A model generated the notes under the pieces. That model worked only from the letters and a program-made list of their open reading frames with translations, searched no databases and was not told the origin of the DNA. DNA of 21,751 nucleotides from Lachnospiraceae bacterium UBA3386 (lineage in GTDB: Bacteria; Bacillota; Clostridia; Lachnospirales; Lachnospiraceae): assembly GCA_002358875.1 (NCBI GenBank), contig DEPS01000101.1, positions 19,307-41,057 on the forward strand. The letters are read 5' to 3'. Position 1 is the first letter of the stretch; each line of letters opens with the position of its first letter. Positions 14,843 to 21,751 of this stretch are shown here, in pieces. Made by a program: the position numbers and the translations under genes.

Positions 14843-15963
14843 TTGCTTCCTCCTGTTTCTGCTTCTTCTGCTTTGTCATTCTCATCGTCTTCTTTTACGC
14901 TGAGGGGAGTCATCCCCGAGTAATTGTACCAGCCGGTCTCCTCCGCGATGACGGGATTATAATACTCCTGCCACTCATCTTCATGCTGGACGGACAGCCT
15001 GGTTATCTCTTCTCCCTTCTCAAGGATCGAATAAGCCATGTCAGCCGCTTTTTTACCGTGCTCGAAATAATCAATACTGGACGTGCAAAGGCCTCCCCTG
15101 CTGCACATCTGATAATCACCCGTCACAACAAAAATACCGGTCTTTTTAACGACCTCCCGGACAATATCCATATGCTGGGCGACAAAATTATCTACCGGCA
15201 GATAGATGCTGCTGCATTCCGCAGCCGCGCGCTCCATGGCTTTTTTCAGGCCATCCTCCGTGGAGGCGTGATAGGACTGCCACAGGACCTGCTTTTCCTC
15301 AAGGCACTGCCCTGCGACGCTCTCCTGAAAACGGGAGCCCACCTCTGTTCCGCTGGACACGATTCCGACCTGGGTCGGCCAGGGATCGACTCTAAGGATC
15401 AGGCCCACCTGCTCATCGATGGGACCCAGGCATGATACGCCCGTAACATTAGCTCCGGGAGAATCCAGGGAACTTACGACTCCGGCCAGAAGAAAATCAC
15501 TGACACAGGCGCCGATAACAGGTACATCCTTTACGGCAGCCCCTGCGTTCTGAACAGCTTCCGTTCCGCAGGCAAAGATGAGTTTGTAACCGTTATTGGC
15601 GAATTCCGTCGCAGCCTGCGAGCATTTTTCAAGATCTCCGTCGGCGCTCACCTCATCAAAGACCACCTTCTTGTCGCCGATCATGGATTTCAATTCCTTT
15701 TTGAAGCCCTCAACAGTCTCCTGCGCCGCGCCGTGGCTGCGGTAGGTCAGGATCCCGATATGGAGTTTCCCGTCATCCTCTTTCTCATTCGTTTTCAGAG
15801 GTTCTTCCGCCAGGATCTTTTTGGCGTCAGTACTGTCCGCATCCTTACCGTCCCCGCTGCCGTCTTTCGAGCCCTTCCCGGCGCCGCTGCAGCCTGCCAG
15901 GGATATGACACAAAAAAGCGCAAGAAAAACCGAAAGAAATCCGTACCATTTCTTTATTCTCAT
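14839..15963 (-). CDS. Substrate-binding lipoprotein (ABC_sub_bind/TrpX-like)
   Basis: This 374-residue lipoprotein has a signal peptide with the lipobox SLAGC (21-25), so C25 would be lipidated and the protein anchored outside the membrane. A low-complexity G/S/D/K linker follows (about 26-65). The binding domain begins KLHIGILTYRSHGAAQETVE and runs through IFACGTEAVQ and VTGVSCLGP to VVTGDYQMC. This resembles the ABC_sub_bind family, whose members bind amino acids or other small ligands. The tail (about 355-374) is rich in E and D. No permease or ATPase gene is adjacent; instead the stop overlaps the response regulator start. A role as ligand-sensing partner of the kinase is therefore attractive. 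The PurF-like gene ends only 42 bases upstream, with no terminator between. Confidence 0.85.
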   Translation of the reverse strand: MRIKKWYGFLSVFLALFCVISLAGCSGAGKGSKDGSGDGKDADSTDAKKILAEEPLKTNEKEDDGKLHIGILTYRSHGAAQETVEGFKKELKSMIGDKKVVFDEVSADGDLEKCSQAATEFANNGYKLIFACGTEAVQNAGAAVKDVPVIGACVSDFLLAGVVSSLDSPGANVTGVSCLGPIDEQVGLILRVDPWPTQVGIVSSGTEVGSRFQESVAGQCLEEKQVLWQSYHASTEDGLKKAMERAAAECSSIYLPVDNFVAQHMDIVREVVKKTGIFVVTGDYQMCSRGGLCTSSIDYFEHGKKAADMAYSILEKGEEITRLSVQHEDEWQEYYNPVIAEETGWYNYSGMTPLSVKEDDENDKAEEAETGGSK

Positions 15964-16005
15964 CTTTATGAAGCACCTCCTCTCAGGAATAATGCCAGAA
16001 AGCCC

Positions 16006-17430
16006 TTACTCGATCCCGTTCCAGCAATATGTGCACAGCCTGCAGGGATTGATCCCGATGGCCTCGATCATATCGTCAAGCCGGTGGTAATGCAGGGACG
16101 AGAAATTGAGCTCCTTCCTGATCTCCTCAAGCATGGCGGCATATTCTTCTGTATCCGGATCCATATATTTGTTGAGCACCTTCGGTCTGGGTTCATCCGT
16201 GCCCTCCAGCTTCTCGATCATCCTTCTGGTGATCAGCTCGCCCTCGGAGCGGGATCTGGAGAAATTGAGATATTTACATCCAAATACCAGGGGCGGGCAG
16301 GCCGGGCGCACATGAACCTCCTTTGCGCCGCTTCGGTAAAGGTATTCCGTCGTTTCCCTCAGCTGCGTCCCCCGCACGATCGAATCGTCGATGAGCAGCA
16401 TGCTCTTGTCAGAGATCAGCTCCTGGATAGGCACGAGCTTCATTTTTGCGATCAGATTGCGCCGGCTCTGGATCGTCGGCATAAAGGACCGCGGCCAGGT
16501 CGGTGTGTACTTGACAAAAGGCCGTGCGTAGGGGACACCGGACGCGTTGGAATAACCGACCGCGTGCGCGACTCCCGAATCCGGCACACCTGCGACGATA
16601 TCCGGTGCCGGAAGACCTCTTTCCATATCTCTCGCAGCCAGATGCCTGCCGCACTGATACCTGGCATACTCCACATTTATTCCCTCGTATGTAGATGCCG
16701 GGAATCCGTAATATATCCACAGGAAGGTACAGATCCTCATGCGTTGATGAGGTTCTGACCTGGTCTCAATCCCCTCCGGGGTCACGAAGCAGATCTCGCC
16801 GGGCCCCAGCTCCTTTTCAAACTGGTAGCCGAGGTTCAGGAAAGAAAAGCTCTCAAAACAGATACACCGGGAGCCATCCTTGACACCGATTTCCACCGGG
16901 GTCCTGCCGAGCCGGTCTCTTGCCGCGTAGATCCCCTCCGGAGTCATGACCATCATGGTCATCGATCCCCGGATCAGATCCTGAGCATAGCGGATGCCTT
17001 CCACAAAAGTATCCCGCTGATTGATAAGGGCTGCCGTCAGCTCCGTCGGATTGATGTCTCCGCCGCTCATTTCAAGGAAATGCGAATGCTGTCCTCGAAA
17101 AAGCATCCACATGAGCTCCTCTGCGTTGTTGATCTTTCCCACCGTCGTGATGGAATACGTCCCGAGATGGGAACGCACGATCAGAGGCTGCGGTTCATAA
17201 TCGGAAATGCAGCCGATCCCAAGCTGCCCCGACATCTTCAGGATGTCCTTGTCAAACTTAGGTCTGAAATTTGAGCTCTCGATGTTGTGGATTGCCCGGT
17301 CAAAGCCCTTTTTCTTATCATAGACCACAAGCCCGGCACGCCTCGTCCCGAGATGCGAATGGTAGTCCGTCCCGTAAAACAGATCGAAAACACAGTCCGA
17401 CTTTGAAGCAACTCCAAAAAAACCACCCAT
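16006..17430 (-). CDS. PurF-like phosphoribosyltransferase lacking the glutaminase cysteine
   Basis: This 474-residue protein has the two-domain plan of amidophosphoribosyltransferase, which makes phosphoribosylamine from PRPP and glutamine in purine synthesis. The N-terminal Ntn-type domain begins MGGFFGVASKSDC. In true PurF the residue before GxFG is the catalytic cysteine exposed after propeptide removal; here it is glycine, and no upstream propeptide exists (AAGGAGAT ribosome site and ATG at 17430). The phosphoribosyltransferase domain keeps the PRPP loop LLIDDSIVRGT (345-355). Cysteines C234, C385, C463 and C466 (with C469) fall where the Bacillus enzyme binds a 4Fe-4S cluster. It may use free ammonia, or do something else. 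It is a single gene between potD and the lipoprotein, not in a pur operon. Confidence 0.85.
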   Translation of the reverse strand: MGGFFGVASKSDCVFDLFYGTDYHSHLGTRRAGLVVYDKKKGFDRAIHNIESSNFRPKFDKDILKMSGQLGIGCISDYEPQPLIVRSHLGTYSITTVGKINNAEELMWMLFRGQHSHFLEMSGGDINPTELTAALINQRDTFVEGIRYAQDLIRGSMTMMVMTPEGIYAARDRLGRTPVEIGVKDGSRCICFESFSFLNLGYQFEKELGPGEICFVTPEGIETRSEPHQRMRICTFLWIYYGFPASTYEGINVEYARYQCGRHLAARDMERGLPAPDIVAGVPDSGVAHAVGYSNASGVPYARPFVKYTPTWPRSFMPTIQSRRNLIAKMKLVPIQELISDKSMLLIDDSIVRGTQLRETTEYLYRSGAKEVHVRPACPPLVFGCKYLNFSRSRSEGELITRRMIEKLEGTDEPRPKVLNKYMDPDTEEYAAMLEEIRKELNFSSLHYHRLDDMIEAIGINPCRLCTYCWNGIE

Positions 17431-17461
17431 ATAAAGAAAATCTCCTTAAAAGATAACGATC

Positions 17462-17493
17462 GCAGGGCGGACGCCAGGGCTCTCCGCCCCTGC
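17462..17493 (-). promoter_or_regulatory. Stable hairpin in the leader of the PurF-like gene
   Basis: GCAGG and GCGGA on one arm pair with TCCGC and CCTGC on the other, ten pairs with one bulged G and an 11-base loop. It ends about 15 bases before the ribosome site. There is no T-run after it, so it is not an intrinsic terminator. It may tune translation or mRNA stability. Confidence 0.45.
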
Positions 17494-17559
17494 ATTTTTA
17501 AATAGTACGGTACATTTACACAATAGTACCCCGGCTGTCGACACGCAACAGTTATTCCC

Positions 17560-17568
17560 ATCATAACA
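17560..17568 (-). promoter_or_regulatory. Candidate extended -10 for the PurF-like gene
   Basis: The minus strand reads TGTTATGAT, a -10 matching five of six bases with the TGn extension. It follows the potD terminator and would give a leader of about 120 bases. No strong -35 is visible. Confidence 0.42.
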
Positions 17569-17653
17569 CCGTCCGCTGTTTTTTTCAGTAAAAAATATTT
17601 ATTTCCGCATATTATTTCAATATTTTTTGCACATTCTAAATGGACAGGCCCAT

Positions 17654-17688
17654 AAAAAAAAGCCTCCCTCCTGAGGGAAAGGCTTTTT
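17654..17688. terminator. Intrinsic terminator after potD
   Basis: AAAAAGCC (17657-17664) pairs with GGCTTTTT (17681-17688), with an inner CCCT/AGGG stem and a short loop. It lies about 36 bases after the potD stop and is flanked by A and T runs, so it can act in both directions. It separates the pot operon from the PurF-like gene. Confidence 0.9.
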
Positions 17689-17723
17689 AATCCGGTATTA
17701 TTATTCCCGTTTTCTTCCAGATA

Positions 17724-19304
17724 TTATTTTTTTCCCGATTTTTCCGCCAGATGCCGTGCCCCTGCCCATCCCAGGGCCAGGGCTGCCAGGGCAAGGATGA
17801 TCCAGACCGGGACCGGCACGTCCCTGATATCAAAGCAGCGCACGTTTACCCACATGCTGTTGATGTCCCTGCTCTGCTGGTCATTAAAGTAGACCATGAT
17901 CGAAGACCGTCTGATCACCTCTTCCGATGGATAGGACGCGGAGAGCTGGCGGTCGGCCTGCTCAAGGGGGGCAGTGATCACAAAGGACCCGTCTTTCTCC
18001 TCAGGCTTTTCCGGATCCGCGAAGAAGTAGCTCAGGTCGTATTCGATCGTCTCCTCTTCGTCGTCCTCCGCCTCGTAGTTGTACTGTGCATACTCGAACA
18101 TGCGCGGGTCATCTCCGCCGGACAAAACCGAGGTATAGCCGATGTAATACATGTTGCGGATGGCGTTGTCCGGGCGGGACAGAAAGTTGATGAAAGCCTC
18201 GGCAGCATGCTGCTTCCTTTCGTCCTCCCTGATTCCTTTTTCCAGCATGACCCATCCGTCAAAATAGATGTCCGTGCTCTCTTCGGGCACCGCCCAGGCT
18301 AGGGTGAAACCGTCCTCTTCCGCCTGGTCCATTGTATAGACTCCGTCCCCTGCCCACTGGTAGTTGACTGCCACCTTGCCGGTGATCATGTCCGCCTTGC
18401 CCGCATCCGTCTCAAAGGAATAGACATTGTTTTTGACATCCTTGAGCCATGCCTGAACAGCCGCGATCATTTCGGGAGAGGTGTCGTTCATCTCTTCCTC
18501 AAGACACTGGCGGTAATCCGGCCTGCTCCGGAATTCCTCTGACGTAAGCATTTCCGACTTGACCGAAGCGACCGCCGCAAAATAAGCTTCACGCACGCTG
18601 TCCTTGATCGTGACCTGCCTGTGGAAGGCGGGATCCGCCAAGATCTTCCAGGAGGAGGCCTGCTCCCTGGTTACCAGCTCAGGATTGTAAACAAGGCCCG
18701 TGACGCCCCACATGTAGCCAGCCGCGTACTTAGCCCAGGGCTCGCCGTTGATCTCTTTTTCCTCGAACATTTTCCGGATGAAAGGAGAAACGCCCCTGGA
18801 ATAATAATTTTCCCCGGCGGACCTGTCGAAAAAGCCCTGCGAGAGCGGCACCAGGGCGCCCTCCGCCATCAGCTTCATGATCAGGTATTCAGAGGGGCAG
18901 ACCAGGTCGTAAACATCGCCCAGGGTGAGCATGTTGTAGAGGTCCTCGTTTGTCCCGAAGGTAGAATACTCCACCTTAACCTTTATCCCGTAGGTCTCCT
19001 CGTACCATTCCTCGAAGTCCTTCACCATGGAATTTTCCCCCAGAATGCTGCCGGAGGGAAGCTCGATCGTCTCATCCTCGTCCCAGTCTCCCAGGTCGAT
19101 ATATTCTTCCCAGCTGCAGACACGCAGGGTCACCGTTTCGGCCGCCCCTGCCTGCACGGGCTGCAGGGCATTTAATAAGGAAAAGCCCTTTCCTGCTTTT
19201 TGTCCCGGACCTGCTGTCAGATTTGTCAAAATGCAGAGCACTGCCGCGGACGAAAGGAGCCGCAGGGCTGCGCGGCCTGTTTTTTTATGAAAAAAAGCGA
19301 ACAT
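17724..19304 (-). CDS. potD: Spermidine/putrescine-binding protein PotD, membrane-anchored
   Basis: The start is the ATG at 19304 (526 residues, MFAFFHKKTGRAALRLL), with an AGGGAGAA ribosome site. The frame extends to 19406, but that part overlaps potC and is a serine run with no family meaning. An N-terminal signal or anchor helix (about 12-32) is followed by the binding domain. It starts VTLRVCSWEEYIDLGDW, continues with YSTFGTNEDLYNML and YDLVCPSEYLIMKL, and later has VAVNYQWAGDG, all typical of PotD/PotF. A C-terminal helix (about 499-515) and a basic tail anchor the other end. There is no lipobox. It is longer than the usual 350 residues. It is the last gene of potABCD, 37 bases after potC, and captures polyamines outside the cell. 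Confidence 0.92.
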   Translation of the reverse strand: MFAFFHKKTGRAALRLLSSAAVLCILTNLTAGPGQKAGKGFSLLNALQPVQAGAAETVTLRVCSWEEYIDLGDWDEDETIELPSGSILGENSMVKDFEEWYEETYGIKVKVEYSTFGTNEDLYNMLTLGDVYDLVCPSEYLIMKLMAEGALVPLSQGFFDRSAGENYYSRGVSPFIRKMFEEKEINGEPWAKYAAGYMWGVTGLVYNPELVTREQASSWKILADPAFHRQVTIKDSVREAYFAAVASVKSEMLTSEEFRSRPDYRQCLEEEMNDTSPEMIAAVQAWLKDVKNNVYSFETDAGKADMITGKVAVNYQWAGDGVYTMDQAEEDGFTLAWAVPEESTDIYFDGWVMLEKGIREDERKQHAAEAFINFLSRPDNAIRNMYYIGYTSVLSGGDDPRMFEYAQYNYEAEDDEEETIEYDLSYFFADPEKPEEKDGSFVITAPLEQADRQLSASYPSEEVIRRSSIMVYFNDQQSRDINSMWVNVRCFDIRDVPVPVWIILALAALALGWAGARHLAEKSGKK

Positions 19305-19341
19305 TTGATGTATTCTCCCTGAGTTTTTCCCACAGATATTG

Positions 19342-20145
19342 TCACATCTCATCACGCCGCATGGAGCGGATGTTGATAATGACGACGAAGAAGACGACGA
19401 GCACAAAGATCACTGTCGACAGAGCCCAGAGCGCTGTCTTGATCGTCGTCTGGGCGCCCTTTGTCGCGTTTACAACATAGGTACTGATCGTATCAAATGT
19501 TGCGGGCTTTGTGTACATGGCAATGAAATAATCATCCAGCGATAAAGTCACAGCAAGCATGAATCCCGAAACGATGCCGGGGACAATCTGGGGTATCACG
19601 ACCTGGGTCAGAGCCGAGAAGGGGGTGGCACCCAGATCGAGCGCGGCCTCGTAGATGCTTGAATCCATCTGACGGATCCTTGGCATGACCGACAAAAAGA
19701 CAAAGGGCGCGCAGAGCGTCACATGCCCCGCGATCAGGGGGATGTAGGATTCCTTGCTGACATGCAGCACTACGACTAAAAGAACGCAGATGGAAAAGCC
19801 CGTCACAACGTCCGCGTTGATCACCGGCACCTGGTTCAGGGTCGAGATGAAGGCGGACGCCTGTTTTTTGGAATAAAAGGCCCCTATCGCCCCCATAGTT
19901 CCCAGCACCGTGGCGATCGCCGCCGCGCTCAGGGCAAGGAGAACGGTCCCGCCGATCATGCCCGTCAGCTCCGGTGTCGTAAAGAGGGTAACATAATTTT
20001 TTAAGGAAAAACCTCGGATGGCGCCGATGTTGGTCGAACTTGTAAAGCTGTAGACTGCAAGAAGCAGGATCGGCAGATACAAAAACGCCAGCACCAGGAA
20101 AAGGAATGCCCTCCTGCAGATTTTCCAGATCATCTTCTCGCTCAA
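19342..20145 (-). CDS. potC: Spermidine/putrescine ABC transporter permease PotC
   Basis: This permease has six transmembrane helices and the EAA loop IYEAALDLGATPFSALTQVV then IPQIVPGIVSG, which contacts the PotA ATPase. The opening FLYLPILLLAVYSF and the segment SLDDYFIAMY are typical of PotC. I prefer a TTG start at 20145 (267 residues), because a perfect AGGAGG (20152-20157) lies six bases upstream. The in-frame ATG at 20160 contains that AGGAGG within its own coding region and has no ribosome site of its own. Either start leaves the same membrane domain. A 4 x 20 base palindrome array separates it from potB. PotB and PotC form the channel for spermidine or putrescine uptake. Confidence 0.93.
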   Translation of the reverse strand: MSEKMIWKICRRAFLFLVLAFLYLPILLLAVYSFTSSTNIGAIRGFSLKNYVTLFTTPELTGMIGGTVLLALSAAAIATVLGTMGAIGAFYSKKQASAFISTLNQVPVINADVVTGFSICVLLVVVLHVSKESYIPLIAGHVTLCAPFVFLSVMPRIRQMDSSIYEAALDLGATPFSALTQVVIPQIVPGIVSGFMLAVTLSLDDYFIAMYTKPATFDTISTYVVNATKGAQTTIKTALWALSTVIFVLVVFFVVIINIRSMRRDEM

Positions 20146-20182
20146 AGCCAGCCTCCTCATTTATTATCCGGGTGGTCATCAG

Positions 20183-20262
20183 TCCCCTGCAGCACAGGAT
20201 GGTTTCCTGTGGTACAGGACCGTTTCCTGAAGCACACAGTGGTTTCCTGTGGCACAGGATAC
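20183..20262. repeat. Four 20-base tandem repeats forming small hairpins
   Basis: Units start at 20183, 20203, 20223 and 20243, with a consensus near TTTCCTGTGGCACAGGATGG. Three of them contain a short palindrome (for example CCTGT-GGC-ACAGG); the third unit is degenerate. The array fills the spacer between the potB stop and potC. It may modulate the mRNA between the two genes, or be a simple slippage-prone repeat. Confidence 0.85.
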
Positions 20263-20269
20263 TGACCGT

Positions 20270-21052
20270 TTACAAAAGTGTTCCGCCGCGCGCGTCTTCC
20301 TCCCCGGCGCCCGTCAGCACCGTAAAGGCGCAGATCATTGCCAGAAGGATCAGGGAGATCATGGACCCGCCGTGCCAGTTGTAGGCAGCGAAGTAGCTTC
20401 CGATCAGGCTTCCCATGATGTAGGTGCTGTTGTAGAGCATGTCCAGGACGACGTAGTTGGTCATTGCAGGCAGAAATACCATGGACACCCCGCTGATGAT
20501 GCCCGGCACGGAGAGCGGGAGCGTCACCTTGAGGAAGGTCTGCGTCCTGTCCGCTCCCAGATCCATGGCAGCCTCCCTGAGGGATACGTCAAGACGCGAG
20601 ATCGTAGTATAGATCGGCAGGATCATAAACGGCAGGAAATCGTAGGTCATGCCGATCACAGCGTTCAGGAAGGGATACATGGCCAGATTTCCCTCCAGAA
20701 CATTCAGGATTTCCTTGAGAGCCGTGATGCGGAGCGAAAAGTTGATCCACATGGGCATCACGAACATCATGAGGGCCACGGACTGGCGCCTCATGTGGCT
20801 GGTCGCCAGAAAATATGCCGTCGGATAGGCTAAAAGCAGGCAGACCGCTGTCGTCGCGGCCGCGATCATCAGGCTGTAAAAAAGCGTGCCCAGCGTATTG
20901 GGATCCGTGAAGAACCGCAGCAGGTTATAGAAAGTAAAATGCCCCTGCGCATCCGTAAGCGCATAATAAAACAGAACCAGGAGCGGTGCCGCCACGAACA
21001 CCACCAGATAGAGGGCATAGGGAATACCCAGTATTTTTCTTGAAAAACGCAT
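20270..21052 (-). CDS. potB: Spermidine/putrescine ABC transporter permease PotB
   Basis: This 260-residue permease has about six transmembrane helices. Typical PotB segments are PYALYLVVFVAAPLLVLFYY near the start, then MMFVMPMWINFSLRITA, and the EAA loop LREAAMDLGADRTQTFLKVT followed by LPLSVPGIISG. It also has PAMTNYVVLDML and YIMGSLIGSYF, shared with PotB proteins that pair with PotC. The start ATG at 21052 follows a GGGGGACAGG purine run. The C-terminus (AGEEDARGGTLL) is hydrophilic and lies in the cytoplasm. It is preceded by potA at a distance of 105 bases, which hold a terminator-like hairpin and a palindromic repeat. The order A-B-C-D is the classical one. Confidence 0.94.
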   Translation of the reverse strand: MRFSRKILGIPYALYLVVFVAAPLLVLFYYALTDAQGHFTFYNLLRFFTDPNTLGTLFYSLMIAAATTAVCLLLAYPTAYFLATSHMRRQSVALMMFVMPMWINFSLRITALKEILNVLEGNLAMYPFLNAVIGMTYDFLPFMILPIYTTISRLDVSLREAAMDLGADRTQTFLKVTLPLSVPGIISGVSMVFLPAMTNYVVLDMLYNSTYIMGSLIGSYFAAYNWHGGSMISLILLAMICAFTVLTGAGEEDARGGTLL

Positions 21053-21071
21053 ACCTGTCCCCCGTTTTCAT

Positions 21072-21120
21072 GCTTATACTCCATGCCGCAGCGCGTGACG
21101 CGCAGGCGGCACCGATTCGA
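21072..21120. repeat. Short copy of the dispersed palindromic element upstream of potB
   Basis: Read on the minus strand, the segment runs from the end of the 21121-21157 hairpin (TTTAAAC...GTGCCGC) to CGCGCTGCGGCA, with a hairpin GCGCG/CGCGC between. The same pieces, in the same order, occur in the element at 3268-3384. Confidence 0.5.
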
Positions 21121-21157
21121 GTTTAAAAAATCGGCGCATCAGCGCGATTTTTTAAAC
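21121..21157. terminator. Terminator-like hairpin directly after potA
   Basis: A 13-base perfect inverted repeat, GTTTAAAAAATCG with CGATTTTTTAAAC, encloses a GC-rich inner stem (CGC-TGAT-GCG with one bulge). It starts at the base after the potA stop codon. An A-run, a GC stem and a T-run make a plausible intrinsic terminator inside the operon. Partial read-through would give more PotA than PotB, PotC and PotD. It might also be just one end of a dispersed repeat. Confidence 0.62.
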
Positions 21158-21751
21158 CTATTTTCTTTTAAGTGTAAACTGCATCTTTTCCACAGGCATT
21201 AAAAGACCTACGCGGTCGTCCATATTCCACAGATCCTCGTCGTCGACGACGAAGTCCTGCTCAAGCTCTGTATGGATGATGTAGCTGTAGTGGTCGCCCT
21301 TGTAGATCAGGTTGCTGATCGTGCCCTGGATGAGGCCCGCCTCCTGATCATCCGTCATCTTTATGTCGCCGGGCTGGATCGCCACGAGGATGCGGACGCG
21401 GGAGGGATCAAGGATCTCCCCGGCGGCATCCGTAACTGTTCCGTCAGCTCCTCTTTTACTGCCGGGAATGATCCTGGTCACGCTGGTATCAAGATGGTGT
21501 CCGTTGTATTCCAGACGGAAATCGCGGTTGAGTTCGGCAAAGAAGAGGTTGGTGTGGTCCTCCGCCAGCATGATATGGATGTTTTCCGGATCCACCCGCA
21601 TGCCTACCCGATCTCCCACCTTCGCGCTGCGCACTGTCTGGATCACCATCTCGTTTTTGCCCGAAAGCACGGTGATCTCGTAGTGCATTCCCTTGAAGAT
21701 AACGCTGTCCACGACTCCTACGATGGTGCCTTCCTGAGGCCTGACGATCTC
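21158..21751 (-). CDS. potA: Spermidine/putrescine ABC transporter ATPase PotA, C-terminal part
   Basis: Only the last 197 residues are inside the window; the frame is open to the right edge, so the Walker motifs and ABC signature lie outside. What remains is the regulatory C-terminal region after the nucleotide-binding domain. It begins EIVRPQEGTIVGVVDSVIFK and continues GMHYEITV, which fits the typical start of the PotA TOBE region. A second segment, GTISNLIYKGDHYSYIIHTE, resembles another TOBE-like strand set. In PotA this region shapes regulation of the transporter, and in some homologues binds polyamines as feedback. The stop is followed at once by the 21121-21157 hairpin. With potB, potC and potD following, the assignment is firm even though the ATPase core is not seen. 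Confidence 0.9.
   Translation of the reverse strand, partial: EIVRPQEGTIVGVVDSVIFKGMHYEITVLSGKNEMVIQTVRSAKVGDRVGMRVDPENIHIMLAEDHTNLFFAELNRDFRLEYNGHHLDTSVTRIIPGSKRGADGTVTDAAGEILDPSRVRILVAIQPGDIKMTDDQEAGLIQGTISNLIYKGDHYSYIIHTELEQDFVVDDEDLWNMDDRVGLLMPVEKMQFTLKRK

Noticed and set aside
18621..19175. Plus-strand frame opposite potD
   Set aside because: It is a shadow of a well-supported potD coding region, with no protein motif.
19305..19406. N-terminal extension of potD with a run of serines
   Set aside because: It overlaps the end of potC and lacks a ribosome site; the ATG at 19304 has one and gives a normal signal segment.
20183..20262. CRISPR array
   Set aside because: The units are only 20 bases and directly adjacent with no unique spacers, and there are no cas genes.

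Overview
The window looks like chromosomal DNA from a moderately GC-rich member of the Clostridia, most likely Lachnospiraceae. This is inferred from strong AGGAGG-type ribosome binding sites, OmpR-type two-component genes, a potABCD operon, and a PurF-like protein of a type I associate with that family. No marker gene is present, so genus and species cannot be named. Every gene I accept lies on the minus strand, so the operons read from high to low coordinates.

Right side (21751 to 17724): a spermidine/putrescine ABC transporter operon, potA (cut by the right edge), potB, potC, potD. It has a terminator-like hairpin after potA, a 4 x 20 bp array of small palindromes between potB and potC, and a strong terminator after potD. 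Next comes a PurF-family protein (17430-16006) that keeps the PRPP loop and the C-terminal iron-sulfur type cysteines but has glycine where the glutaminase cysteine should be. About 40 bases later begins a tightly overlapping trio: a substrate-binding lipoprotein, an OmpR-type response regulator and a sensor histidine kinase (15963-12571). No transporter permease or ATPase accompanies the trio, so it may be a sensory unit.

Middle (12570 to 8334): a 378-base gap holds a 132-base element closed by 9-base inverted ends, with a good extended -10 just outside it. It is a candidate structured RNA, a leader, or a MITE. Then come a small XRE-type regulator, UDP-galactopyranose mutase (glf), a degenerate duplicate of the last 81 bases of glf, a PaaK/CapK-type adenylate-forming ligase and a PAP2 phosphatase. 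A strong bidirectional terminator closes this unit.

Left side (8330 to 1): a rhomboid protease with its own promoter, then a probable cell-surface polysaccharide operon. That operon runs from a 953-residue DUF2142 membrane protein through a DUF4422 protein and a GT4 and a GT2 glycosyltransferase to another GT4 glycosyltransferase cut by the left edge. Together with glf, the ligase and the PAP2 phosphatase, this half of the window is devoted to making a galactofuranose-containing surface glycan.

Several intergenic regions carry related palindromic sequences that look like a dispersed repeat family.
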